Shown here: positions 1-6,701 of the stretch, piece by piece
How positions within the stretch are numbered: position 1 is the stretch's first letter
How the letters are laid out: every line of letters starts with the position of its first letter
From: Gammaproteobacteria bacterium
Lineage (GTDB): Bacteria > Pseudomonadota > Gammaproteobacteria > UBA6429 > Thiohalophilaceae
Reading direction: 5' to 3'
NCBI GenBank assembly: GCA_013152045.1
Contig: JAADGZ010000014.1
Span: forward strand, 18,581-25,281
Length of the DNA: 6,701 nt
The notes under the pieces: model-generated
What the model was told of the DNA's origin: nothing
Seen by the model: the letters and a program-made list of their open reading frames with translations, nothing else
The model's database searches: none
Position numbers and translations under genes: made by a program

Positions 1-142
1 ATTCGGCATTTTCTTTTAAATCGCCATGTTCACGCGCTTCGGCAATGGCCTGGATGACCTTTGGCCGCTGTACACTTTTCAAATCTTTCAATTCGACGCG
101 CAGTTTCTCGGCGCCCTGGCTTGTCATCGGTGCTCTGCTCAT
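1..142 (-). CDS. greA: Transcript cleavage factor GreA, N-terminal part (runs off the left edge)
   Basis: GreA binds in the secondary channel of RNA polymerase and stimulates cleavage of the 3' end of backtracked transcripts, which rescues stalled elongation complexes. The 47 visible codons begin [18 protein letters not shown] and reach [10 protein letters not shown], the conserved start of the GreA N-terminal coiled coil. Asp41 and Glu44, the acidic tip residues known to be needed for cleavage in the E. coli protein, are present at the same positions. The ATG at 142 overlaps the TGA stop of carB as ATGA, and an AGGAG lies 8 bases upstream inside the end of carB. This supports the start and suggests translational coupling. 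Full GreA is about 158 residues, so the rest of the coiled coil and the C-terminal globular domain lie outside the window. GreB is the main alternative, but the residues around the start and the carB linkage favour GreA. Confidence 0.95.
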   Translation of the reverse strand, partial: MSRAPMTSQGAEKLRVELKDLKSVQRPKVIQAIAEAREHGDLKENAE

Positions 143-3100
143 GCGGATATCTCCTGATGCAAATCCTGTAAACAGTTTACGGTACTTAAGTTGGGCTGTC
201 TGAGAGCAAGACACAGAGCCAGCCCACCCGCCAACGTTGTGGTATAGGTTACCTTGTGTTGCAAGGCATTACTGCGAATAGTCGCTGAATCGGCAATCGC
301 CTGGCTACCTTCAGTCGTATTAATAATCAGACTGATTTCATCATTCTTGATCATATCAACAATATGCGGCCGACCCTGGGTAACCTTGTTGACCGCTTGC
401 ACCTCCAACCCAGCATCACTCAGTATTTTAGTGGTGCCACGGGTAGCGACCAACTCAAAACCCAGCGCCCGCAACTGACGTCCGACTTCAACGATGCCCG
501 GCTTATCGGTATTGCGGACACTCAGAAAAGCTCGGCCTTTGCTCGGCAAAATGACACCAGCGGCAATCTGTGACTTGGCAAAGGCTTCACCAAAACTGCG
601 CCCCACGCCCATAACTTCGCCAGTAGATTTCATTTCCGGCCCCAGCAAGGGATCGATACCAGGAAACTTGTTAAAGGGAAACACCGCTTCCTTAACACAA
701 AAATAATCCGGCACGATCTCTTTTGTCACCTTCTGTTCCACTAAGCTGCGACCCGCCATACAACGCGCTGCCACTTTCGCCAACGCGACCCCCGTAGCCT
801 TGGACACATAAGGTACGGTACGTGAGGCACGCGGGTTCACTTCCAGTACATAGACCACGTCTTTTTGAATCGCAAACTGGGTGTTCATCAAACCGATAAC
901 CTTCAGCGCCCGCGCCATCAGGCTAACCTGTTCGCGCATCTCATTCTGTCGTTCGGCGGAAATACTGTAGGGTGGCAGGGAACAAGCGGAATCGCCGGAA
1001 TGTACGCCGGCCTGTTCGATGTGCTGCATGATGCCGCCAATAAGCACATCCTTACCGTCACAAATCACATCCACATCCACTTCTACCGCATCATCAAGAA
1101 AACGATCTAGCAACACCGGCGAATCATTGGACACCTGCACCGCTTCGGTCATGTAACGACGCAGTTCTTTTTCGTTATAAACGATTTCCATGGCCCGCCC
1201 GCCCAGCACATAGGAAGGCCGCACCACCAGTGGATAACCGATTTCCTCGGCCAGTTTTACTGCCTGTTCCGGTTCGCGTGCGGTGCGGTTGGGTGGCTGT
1301 TTTAAACCCAATTTCTGAATAAGTTTCTGAAAGCGTTCACGGTCTTCGGCCAGGTCAATCGAATCCGGACTAGTGCCAATGATCGGCGCACCAGCAGCTT
1401 CTAGATCCCGCGCCAGTTTCAACGGCGTCTGTCCGCCGTACTGAACGATCACGCCTTTGGGTTTTTCCAGCTCAATCAGTTCCAGCACATCTTCCAGCGT
1501 TAACGGCTCAAAATAAAGCCGATCAGAAGTATCATAATCAGTAGAGACGGTTTCTGGATTGCAGTTGACCATGATGGTCTCATAACCATCATCGTGGCAG
1601 GCCATGGCCGCATGCACACAGCAGTAATCAAACTCGATGCCCTGGCCGATACGATTGGGTCCGCCGCCCAGCACCATGATCTTGTCTTTATCCGTGGGCG
1701 CCGCTTCGCATTCATCTTCATAGGTGGAATACATGTAGGCGGTATTAGTGGCAAACTCGGCAGCACAGGTGTCCACCCGTTTGTACACCGGCCGCACACC
1801 CTGTTCGTGACGCAGGGCGCGTAATTCGTGCTCGCGAATATCCAGCAGTTTCGCCAACCTGCGATCTGAAAACCCCTTGCGTTTGAGTCTGCGCATACGC
1901 GCCTTGTCCAGTGCCGCCATGCCCTGCTCGCGAACTTCATTTTCCAGTTTCACGAGTTCTTCGATCTGTACCAGGAACCAACGATCAATAAAGGTCAGCT
2001 CAAACAGCTCCTCCACACTCAGGCCCATGCGAAAAGCATCCGCCACATACCACAGGCGATGCGGACCAGGTGATTTCAATTCATGCTTGAGCACATCCAT
2101 AGCATCATCGGCATCGCGTTCCAGAATTTCATCAAATCCATCCACGCCGATTTCAAGCCCACGCAGGGCTTTCTGCAAGGACTCCTGTTGAGAGCGGCCA
2201 ATAGCCATCACCTCACCCACCGATTTCATCTGCGTGGTCAGGCGAGAATCGGCTTTGGGGAATTTTTCAAACGTGAAACGCGGTATCTTGGTAACCACAT
2301 AGTCGATGCTCGGCTCGAACGAGGCCGGTGTTGCACCGCCGGTAATATCGTTGGCCAATTCATCCAGGGTATAGCCCACGGCTAATTTGGCTGCAACTTT
2401 GGCAATGGGGAAACCCGTCGCCTTGGAGGCCAGTGCCGAGGAACGCGAGACGCGCGGATTCATCTCGATGATAATCATGCGGCCATTTTCAGGATCAATA
2501 GCGAACTGCACATTGGAGCCACCGGTATCCACACCGATCTCACGCAATACCGCCAGTGAGGCGTTACGCATGATCTGGTATTCCTTGTCGGTCAGGGTTT
2601 GCGCAGGGGCCACGGTGATGGAATCACCGGTATGCACGCCCATGGGATCCAGGTTTTCAATCGAACAAATGATGATGCAATTATCTTTGTGATCCCGCAC
2701 CACTTCCATTTCATACTCTTTCCAGCCGAGAATGGATTCCTCGATTAAAAGTTCATTGGTCGGTGAGAGATCCAGCCCGCGTTCACAAATCTCGACAAAC
2801 TCTTCCTTGTTATAGGCGATGCCGCCGCCGCTACCGCCCATGGTAAAGGATGGACGAATAACCGTGGGAAAGCCCACCTGCGCCTGCACCTGAAAGGCTT
2901 CTTCTATACTATGCGCAACAGCGGCGCGGGGCATATCCAGACCGATTTTCTGCATCGCGGTACGAAAGCGATCCCGATCTTCCGCCTTGTCAATGGCATC
3001 ACGGCAAGCACCGATCATTTCTACCTTAAACTTTTCCAGCACACCTTCGCGCGCCAGATCCAGCGCGCAGTTAAGCGCCGTCTGGCCGCCCATCGTCGGC

Positions 3101-3360
3101 AGGAGGGCATCCGGGCGTTCTTTTTCAATAATCGTGCGAACGGTTTTCCAGTTGATGGGTTCGATATAAGTCGCATCGGCCATCTCCGGATCGGTCATGA
3201 TGGTGGCCGGATTGGAATTCACCAGAATCACCCGGTAGCCTTCCTCTTTTAACGCCTTACAGGCCTGGACACCGGAATAGTCGAACTCACAGGCCTGGCC
3301 TATGACAATCGGCCCGGCGCCGATAATGAGGATGCTTTTAATGTCAGTTCTTTTGGGCAT
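139..3360 (-). CDS. carB: Carbamoyl-phosphate synthetase large subunit CarB
   Basis: CarB makes carbamoyl phosphate from bicarbonate, two ATP and ammonia supplied by CarA, for arginine and pyrimidine synthesis in the cytoplasm. The protein is 1073 residues from MPKRTDIKS, the same length as E. coli CarB. Domain order: ATP-grasp half making carboxyphosphate (about 1-400; Arg129, Arg169, glycine loop 175-180, Glu215, Glu299, Asn301), oligomerisation domain (about 400-550), second ATP-grasp half (about 553-935; Arg714, Glu840, Asn842), and a C-terminal MGS-like regulatory domain. Residues matching the E. coli ornithine site (Glu782, Asp790, Glu891, Thr1041) and the UMP/IMP site (Lys953, Thr973, Thr976, Lys992, Asn1014) are present, so UMP inhibition and ornithine/IMP activation are expected. 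His975 of E. coli is Arg974 here. The start at 3360 is chosen by similarity; an in-frame extension to a TTG at 3387 only reads into the upstream repeat. No strong Shine-Dalgarno precedes the ATG, only an A-rich AAAGAAAA. carA lies 112 bp upstream and greA overlaps the stop. Confidence 0.98.
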   Translation of the reverse strand: MPKRTDIKSILIIGAGPIVIGQACEFDYSGVQACKALKEEGYRVILVNSNPATIMTDPEMADATYIEPINWKTVRTIIEKERPDALLPTMGGQTALNCALDLAREGVLEKFKVEMIGACRDAIDKAEDRDRFRTAMQKIGLDMPRAAVAHSIEEAFQVQAQVGFPTVIRPSFTMGGSGGGIAYNKEEFVEICERGLDLSPTNELLIEESILGWKEYEMEVVRDHKDNCIIICSIENLDPMGVHTGDSITVAPAQTLTDKEYQIMRNASLAVLREIGVDTGGSNVQFAIDPENGRMIIIEMNPRVSRSSALASKATGFPIAKVAAKLAVGYTLDELANDITGGATPASFEPSIDYVVTKIPRFTFEKFPKADSRLTTQMKSVGEVMAIGRSQQESLQKALRGLEIGVDGFDEILERDADDAMDVLKHELKSPGPHRLWYVADAFRMGLSVEELFELTFIDRWFLVQIEELVKLENEVREQGMAALDKARMRRLKRKGFSDRRLAKLLDIREHELRALRHEQGVRPVYKRVDTCAAEFATNTAYMYSTYEDECEAAPTDKDKIMVLGGGPNRIGQGIEFDYCCVHAAMACHDDGYETIMVNCNPETVSTDYDTSDRLYFEPLTLEDVLELIELEKPKGVIVQYGGQTPLKLARDLEAAGAPIIGTSPDSIDLAEDRERFQKLIQKLGLKQPPNRTAREPEQAVKLAEEIGYPLVVRPSYVLGGRAMEIVYNEKELRRYMTEAVQVSNDSPVLLDRFLDDAVEVDVDVICDGKDVLIGGIMQHIEQAGVHSGDSACSLPPYSISAERQNEMREQVSLMARALKVIGLMNTQFAIQKDVVYVLEVNPRASRTVPYVSKATGVALAKVAARCMAGRSLVEQKVTKEIVPDYFCVKEAVFPFNKFPGIDPLLGPEMKSTGEVMGVGRSFGEAFAKSQIAAGVILPSKGRAFLSVRNTDKPGIVEVGRQLRALGFELVATRGTTKILSDAGLEVQAVNKVTQGRPHIVDMIKNDEISLIINTTEGSQAIADSATIRSNALQHKVTYTTTLAGGLALCLALRQPNLSTVNCLQDLHQEISA
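151..155 (-). promoter_or_regulatory. Shine-Dalgarno sequence of greA inside the carB end
   Basis: AGGAG on the minus strand, 8 bases before the greA ATG, lies within the last codons of carB (His-Gln-Glu-Ile). With the ATGA stop/start overlap it points to coupled translation of greA after carB. Confidence 0.75.
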
Positions 3361-3371
3361 AGTATTTTCTT

Positions 3372-3475
3372 TAACGCAAAGGCGCAAAGGCGCGAAGAAC
3401 GCAGAGATGATTAATAAAAAAAATCATAATAACGATTTTCCTTTGCGAACTCTGCGACTTCGCGTCTTTGCGTTA
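3372..3475. repeat. Large imperfect inverted repeat (CGCAAAG modules) filling the carA-carB gap
   Basis: The left arm (3372-3406) and the reverse complement of the right arm (3441-3475) match at 27 of 35 positions. The outer 10 bases, TAACGCAAAG, are identical. Inside each arm the motif CGCAAAG or a variant (CGCGAAG, CGCAGAG) recurs every 8-9 bases: TAACGCAAAG, then three further units. The 34-base spacer is AT-rich and contains a second small inverted repeat, ATGATT (3407-3412) with AATCAT (3422-3427). In carAB mRNA this would form a long hairpin between the two genes. The first three bases of the arm on the carA side are the TAA stop of carA. No coding capacity and no obvious target-site duplication are seen. 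From memory it resembles a class of CGCAAAG-rich palindromes scattered between genes of many environmental bacteria; I could not check this. Confidence 0.85.
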
Positions 3476-4612
3476 GTTTTTTTTCATCAGATTGATAAAT
3501 CGATCAAACAACGGCGCAACATCATGCGGACCCGGGCTGGCTTCGGGATGGCCCTGAAAACTGAAGGCGGGGATATCGGTACGTTCCACCCCCTGCAGGG
3601 AACCGTCAAACAGGGATCGGTGGGTGGCCTGCAGATTATCGGGCAGGCTGTCTTCAGCCACGGCAAAACCGTGATTCTGGCTGGTGATCATGACCTGCCT
3701 GCCCTGAAGATCCTGCACCGGGTGATTAGCGCCATGATGGCCAAATTTCATTTTTTCGGTTTTCGCGCCCGAGGCCAATGCTAACAGCTGATGACCGAGA
3801 CAAATGCCGAACATGGGCATGGCCTTTGCCGCCAACTCCTGGATAGCCATGATTGCATAATCGCAGGGTTCCGGATCGCCGGGACCATTGGAAAGAAACA
3901 CGCCATCTGGCTTCATCGCCAACACCTCGACCGCTGGAGTCTGCGCCGGTACCACGGTCAGGCGACAGCCCCGATCTACCAGCATGCGTAAAATATTGCG
4001 CTTGACGCCAAAATCGTAAGCCACTACATGCAGGGGCAGTTTTTCTTCAACAGGATGTGGTGCCTCAGGCAAACCGCCGTCCAGGGTCCAACTACCCTGC
4101 GCCCATTCATACGGCATATGGGTGGTGACTTCTTTCGCTAGATCCATACCTTTGAGACCGGGAAAGGCTTTTGCAGCAAGCAATGCCGCCTGCTCATCCA
4201 AATTATCTCCTGCCAGAATGCAACCATTTTGCGCGCCCTTCTGCCGAAGCAAACGGGTCAGTTTGCGAGTATCAATATCAGCAATAGCCACCACCTTGTT
4301 ACGCAGCAGATAGTCGCCCAGGCTTTCCTGCTTGCGCCAGTTGCTCGCCAGCAGAGGTAAATCACGTATTACCAGGCCGCTGGCGTGAATAGCGGAGGAT
4401 TCTTCGTCTTCGACATTACTGCCGGTATTACCAATATGAGGATAGGTCAGAGTGATGATTTGCTGTGCATAGGAAGGATCGGTAAGGATTTCCTGATAAC
4501 CTGTCATGGCGGTATTGAATACCACCTCACCTGCCGTCTGACCATCAATACCAATGGACTCACCATGAAAAATAGTGCCATCTTCAAGTACAAGCAGGGC
4601 CGGTTTTCTCAA
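3473..4612 (-). CDS. carA: Carbamoyl-phosphate synthetase small (glutaminase) subunit CarA
   Basis: CarA hydrolyses glutamine and channels the ammonia to CarB in the cytoplasmic carbamoyl-phosphate synthetase complex. The protein is 379 residues from the TTG chosen here (E. coli: 382). The N-terminal CarA domain spans about residues 1-150 and a class I glutamine amidotransferase domain about 190-379. The triad is Cys271 (in FGICLGHQ), His355 and Glu357 (in [10 protein letters not shown]), equivalent to E. coli Cys269, His353 and Glu355. The start is inferred to be TTG at 4612, because it gives [13 protein letters not shown], aligning directly with E. coli [13 protein letters not shown], and has GGAGGT just upstream. 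An in-frame ATG at 4624 would add four residues but has no purine-rich site before it, and the GGAGGT would then fall inside its own first codons. E. coli carA is also reported to start at UUG. The C-terminus (INLMKKN) is a little shorter than in E. coli, with the stop provided by the flanking repeat. It is first in the operon with carB. Confidence 0.97.
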   Translation of the reverse strand: MRKPALLVLEDGTIFHGESIGIDGQTAGEVVFNTAMTGYQEILTDPSYAQQIITLTYPHIGNTGSNVEDEESSAIHASGLVIRDLPLLASNWRKQESLGDYLLRNKVVAIADIDTRKLTRLLRQKGAQNGCILAGDNLDEQAALLAAKAFPGLKGMDLAKEVTTHMPYEWAQGSWTLDGGLPEAPHPVEEKLPLHVVAYDFGVKRNILRMLVDRGCRLTVVPAQTPAVEVLAMKPDGVFLSNGPGDPEPCDYAIMAIQELAAKAMPMFGICLGHQLLALASGAKTEKMKFGHHGANHPVQDLQGRQVMITSQNHGFAVAEDSLPDNLQATHRSLFDGSLQGVERTDIPAFSFQGHPEASPGPHDVAPLFDRFINLMKKN

Positions 4613-4616
4613 GTAA

Positions 4617-4622
4617 ACCTCC
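4617..4622 (-). promoter_or_regulatory. Strong Shine-Dalgarno sequence deciding the carA TTG start
   Basis: GGAGGT on the minus strand is followed by TTAC and then the TTG at 4612. This spacing suits the TTG and excludes the ATG at 4624, whose own codons overlap the site. The same six bases are exactly complementary to ACCTCC in the leader hairpin at 4665-4660. Confidence 0.75.
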
Positions 4623-4637
4623 ATTATCAAGGCGCAC

Positions 4638-4674
4638 AAAAAGCGGGAGACGCCCGGCTGGAGGTCTCCTGCTT
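4638..4674 (-). terminator. Terminator-like hairpin in the carA leader (possible attenuator)
   Basis: Read on the minus strand, AAGC-A-GGAGAC (4674-4664) pairs with GTCTCC-C-GCTT (4651-4641). This gives ten base pairs with one A-C mismatch around a 12-base loop, and the stem runs into five consecutive T (4642-4638). The T run ends about 25 bases before the carA TTG. The shape fits an intrinsic terminator in the 5' leader, a usual attenuation layout. The mismatch and the short T run leave its strength uncertain. On the plus strand the same stem is not followed by T. Confidence 0.55.
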
Positions 4675-4686
4675 AAAAATTAGGGT

Positions 4687-4706
4687 GGTCGGAAATATTT
4701 CAGACC
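4687..4706. promoter_or_regulatory. Near-perfect 20-bp palindrome upstream of carA (operator or RNA hairpin)
   Basis: The pattern is GGTC-g-GAAATATTTC-a-GACC, symmetric at 18 of 20 positions with only one non-complementary pair. It lies 12 bases upstream of the terminator-like hairpin on the carA side. The length and symmetry fit a dimeric repressor site. As RNA it could form a hairpin with a small AU loop. It does not match the ARG-box or PurR-box consensus well, so I name no regulator. Confidence 0.5.
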
Positions 4707-4730
4707 GGGGAGATTTTACTGGAAATACGC

Positions 4731-4780
4731 ACGAGTAGCTAGTACCTCGTCACGCTTACAGCTACTGCTGAGCAACGAGT
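4731..4780 (-). promoter_or_regulatory. Cluster of mutually exclusive short stems in the carA upstream region
   Basis: Read on the minus strand there are four segments: ACTCGT (4780-4775), AGTAGCT (4766-4760), ACGAG (4750-4746) and AGCTACTCGT (4740-4731). ACGAG can pair with either the first or the last, and AGTAGCT can pair with AGCTACT. The pairings exclude one another or would interlock. This arrangement is common in attenuator leaders. Whether the region is transcribed is unknown, because no convincing carA promoter could be located between 4680 and 4866. Confidence 0.35.
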
Positions 4781-4798
4781 TAATTTCATCCGCCAGAC

Positions 4799-4815
4799 AT
4801 GCCGGGGGCATTTTT
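4799..4815 (+). terminator. Small GC hairpin followed by T run (weak terminator candidate)
   Basis: ATGCC-GGG-GGCAT is followed directly by a run of T ending at 4815, about 50 bases before the plus-strand sensor gene. The five-pair stem with a three-base loop is short, and no gene is seen upstream on the plus strand for it to end. It could be a remnant, a leader element of the sensor gene, or chance. Confidence 0.25.
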
Positions 4816-4866
4816 CTGCCGCTAAAACTGGATTTTACGCCATTAACAATCTAATTTATCAGGATA

Positions 4867-6701
4867 ATGTTTAGTAATAATACGAAAGAATCTCGCCGTT
4901 TCCTGTCCCTTGCCCTACTCGGCATTCTTGTGTTCGTTAGCGTAATTATCCTGCGTAACGTTCCAGAACGAATCCAGCGTGGTCAGCAAGCAGCGACAGC
5001 CATTCAGATGCTGGATGCCATACGTCGCCCTCTTCTGGCAATTGAAACAGCTGAATTACAAACCAAGGAAAGCTCGACAAAAAGCAGGGCTCATGCAAAC
5101 TTTGAACAACATGCGGCAAATGCCAAGATTCTGATAAAACGTTATCAGGACGCAAGTCGTTACAACCCTAGGTTGGTAAAGAAGGTTGATGCGTTGGCTG
5201 TTCTTATCGATAAATGGATTCAGGCCGAACAGGCCGAACGTGAACAAGCAGTAGAAGACCAATCACTTGCTGCTGTTTCCCAACGCCGGATTAAAGATCG
5301 CCGGCGTCTGCTTGCTGCGCTCACGCTTCTCGCCGCAGGCGAAGCGCCCATCCATGATGATACCGAACAGGGCCTGGCTGCCGAGCACCTGCTGCAATGG
5401 GGGGGTGTTAGCCTGATCATCTATCTGTTTCTGCTGATTATTTTTTTCCTGCGCGTTCGTCAACGAGAAATATTGAGTTCCTATCAGGCACTGGAACAGG
5501 TTCGTGCCGAACTCCAGCAACGCGAAAACTACCTCGCCCTGACCCTGAACAGTATTGGCGATGCGGTCATCGCCACGGATGAACAGGGTTATATCATTCG
5601 CATGAATCCAGTCGCGGAAAGCCTCACCGGCTGGCAGCAAAAAGATGCCAACGGCCATCCCCTGCCTGATGTTTTCAGGATTGTGAATGTACATAGCCGT
5701 CAGCCGGTCGACAACCCGGTAGAGAAGGTTTTATCCAGCGGTCAGATTGTCGGTCTAGCCAACCATACGGTGCTCATCTCCAAAGATGGAAGGGAGTACC
5801 AGATTGCTGACAGTGGCGCGCCCATCATGGATGAAGAGGAAAAAATTCTCGGCGTAATTCTGGTATTCCGTGACATTAGCGAAGAATACCAGCAACAGGA
5901 AGCACTGCACAAAAGTCAACGCAATCTTGCCGAAGCCCAGCAACTTGCGCATATCGGTAACTGGGAGCTGGATCTGATTAGCAATACACTCACCTGGTCG
6001 GATGAAATTTTTCGTATTTTTGAACTTGATATTGATAAATTTCAGCCTTCCTATGAAGCCTTTCTTGACAGAATTCATCCCGATGATCGGAAACAAGTTA
6101 ACCAGGCATACATGGATTTACTTAAAAACGGAGTACCTTATGACCTGACTCATCGTTTGTTGATGAAAGATGGGCGAACAAAATATATCCATGAATACTG
6201 CAAAACTCAGTTTGATGAAAATAACAGGCCGCTATGTTCTATTGGTGTGGTGCAAGATATAAGTGAACGCAGAAAAATCGAAGATGAACTGATCAAAACT
6301 GCCGATGAGTGGAAGCAGGCCATGAATTCTATCGATGACGCTATTTATCTGGTTGATCTCGATGACCGGATAATGCGCGCCAATAAAACCTTCTATCAGC
6401 TCACTGGCCTGCAACCAAAACAGGTCATTGGCCAGGATATTAACCGTATTTTGCATCCCCAGGGCGAAGCCGTTCCCTGTCCGGTGTGCCACGCCAGAAA
6501 AACACGTGAAGACACACAGATCATCATGGAAGCAGATCATCCTGACAATCCTACCGCTCGCCCGATTGAAATTATACTCAAGGTTATTCGCAATGAGCAG
6601 GAAGAGCCTGTCAGCATCCTCATGGCAATACACGATTTAACCACACAAAGAGAAATCGAGAATAAGCTTCGTCAGCATCAGGACTATCTAGAAGCCGAAA
6701 T
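4867..6701 (+). CDS. Membrane-anchored multi-PAS sensor protein, output domain outside the window (partial)
   Basis: 611 codons are visible before the right edge. A short positively charged N-terminus leads into a transmembrane helix (about 12-29), a mostly helical, charged periplasmic region (about 30-177, similar in style to CHASE3-type sensor bundles but not assigned), a second transmembrane helix (about 179-195), and a coiled-coil linker (about 197-219). Three cytoplasmic PAS domains follow: PAS1 about 220-338 (GDAVIATDEQGYIIRMNPVA, ending in VFRDIS), PAS2 about 358-467 (LAHIGNWELDL, ending in VVQDISER), and PAS3 about 479-592 (DDAIYLVD, ending in IHDLT). PAS3 carries Cys538-Pro-Val-Cys541-His542. 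The last visible residues, LRQHQDYLEAE, look like the coil before a histidine-kinase dimerisation domain. A kinase is therefore likely, but a GGDEF/EAL output cannot be excluded. The ATG at 4867 is the first start after an in-frame TAA at 4852. Its ribosome site, AGGA only two bases away, is poor. It is divergent from carA, and its signal is unknown. Confidence 0.88.
   Translation, partial: MFSNNTKESRRFLSLALLGILVFVSVIILRNVPERIQRGQQAATAIQMLDAIRRPLLAIETAELQTKESSTKSRAHANFEQHAANAKILIKRYQDASRYNPRLVKKVDALAVLIDKWIQAEQAEREQAVEDQSLAAVSQRRIKDRRRLLAALTLLAAGEAPIHDDTEQGLAAEHLLQWGGVSLIIYLFLLIIFFLRVRQREILSSYQALEQVRAELQQRENYLALTLNSIGDAVIATDEQGYIIRMNPVAESLTGWQQKDANGHPLPDVFRIVNVHSRQPVDNPVEKVLSSGQIVGLANHTVLISKDGREYQIADSGAPIMDEEEKILGVILVFRDISEEYQQQEALHKSQRNLAEAQQLAHIGNWELDLISNTLTWSDEIFRIFELDIDKFQPSYEAFLDRIHPDDRKQVNQAYMDLLKNGVPYDLTHRLLMKDGRTKYIHEYCKTQFDENNRPLCSIGVVQDISERRKIEDELIKTADEWKQAMNSIDDAIYLVDLDDRIMRANKTFYQLTGLQPKQVIGQDINRILHPQGEAVPCPVCHARKTREDTQIIMEADHPDNPTARPIEIILKVIRNEQEEPVSILMAIHDLTTQREIENKLRQHQDYLEAE

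Noticed and set aside
254..3252. Numerous open frames on the plus strand across carB, up to about 113 codons.
   Set aside because: They lie opposite a highly conserved gene, have no recognisable domains, and follow from the codon composition of carB.
3361..3387. In-frame extension of carB to an upstream TTG, adding MRLCVKENT.
   Set aside because: It reads into the intergenic repeat, has no ribosome site, and the ATG at 3360 gives the exact E. coli length and N-terminus.
3372..3475. CRISPR array or tandem repeat.
   Set aside because: The units are 7-8 bases, diverged and arranged as two inverted arms around one spacer, without regular unique spacers or cas genes.
4613..4639. Longer carA starting at TTG 4639 or ATG 4624.
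   Set aside because: Neither has a purine-rich site upstream. The TTG at 4639 overlaps the T run of the hairpin, and the extra residues have no counterpart in E. coli CarA.
4725..4790. A tRNA or small RNA in the stem-rich region.
   Set aside because: The stems are 5-7 bases and mutually exclusive. No cloverleaf, T-loop or CCA-like end is present, and the following hairpin is too weak to call an RNA gene.
4713..4837. Two TAAAAT boxes on the minus strand (4718-4713 and 4837-4832) as -10 elements of carA.
   Set aside because: Neither has a recognisable -35 hexamer at 16-19 bases nor an extended TG, so no carA promoter is called.
4828..4866. Sigma-70 promoter of the sensor gene, such as TTTACG-17-TATCAG or TGGATT-17-TAATTT.
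   Set aside because: Each hexamer matches the consensus at only three or four positions, and the first would leave almost no leader.
6478..6492. c-type cytochrome domain from the CXXCH match.
   Set aside because: The motif lies inside a PAS domain predicted to be cytoplasmic, with no surrounding cytochrome features.
4946..6633. Open frames on the minus strand and in another plus-strand frame across the sensor gene.
   Set aside because: They overlap a continuous 611-codon frame with clear transmembrane and PAS features, and encode nothing recognisable.

Overview
The window looks like a chromosomal segment of a gammaproteobacterium, with GC content around 50 %. CarA and CarB are full length and very close to the Escherichia coli proteins. 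The gene order carA-carB-greA, with carB and greA overlapping by four bases, is the order I know from Pseudomonas and other gammaproteobacteria. The exact genus cannot be read from this sequence.

Layout: from the left edge to about 4.6 kb everything lies on the minus strand as one probable operon, read right to left: carA (glutaminase subunit of carbamoyl-phosphate synthetase), a 112-bp gap filled by a large imperfect inverted repeat, carB (synthetase subunit), then the first 47 codons of greA (transcript cleavage factor), which runs off the left edge. A control region of about 250 bp lies between 4613 and 4866. From 4867 to the right edge a membrane-anchored sensor protein with three PAS domains is read on the plus strand. 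Its output domain lies outside the window.

How the genes work together: CarA hydrolyses glutamine and passes ammonia to CarB, which makes carbamoyl phosphate for arginine and pyrimidine synthesis. The regulatory domain of CarB keeps the residues that bind UMP/IMP and ornithine in the E. coli enzyme, so the usual feedback control is expected. GreA is not in the same pathway, but its start overlaps the carB stop and it is probably co-transcribed. The divergent sensor has no evident metabolic link to carAB. In many gammaproteobacteria dapB lies upstream of carA, so this junction may mark a rearrangement.

The most interesting parts are non-coding. The carA leader holds a terminator-like hairpin with a T run close to the start, a near-perfect 20-bp palindrome, alternative short stems, and a 6-base stretch exactly complementary to the carA Shine-Dalgarno sequence. 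Together these suggest attenuation or translational control. The carA-carB gap is a palindromic element built from CGCAAAG-like modules, and its outer edge supplies the carA stop codon. The core genes themselves are ordinary. I see no mobile element with a transposase, no CRISPR array and no RNA gene.
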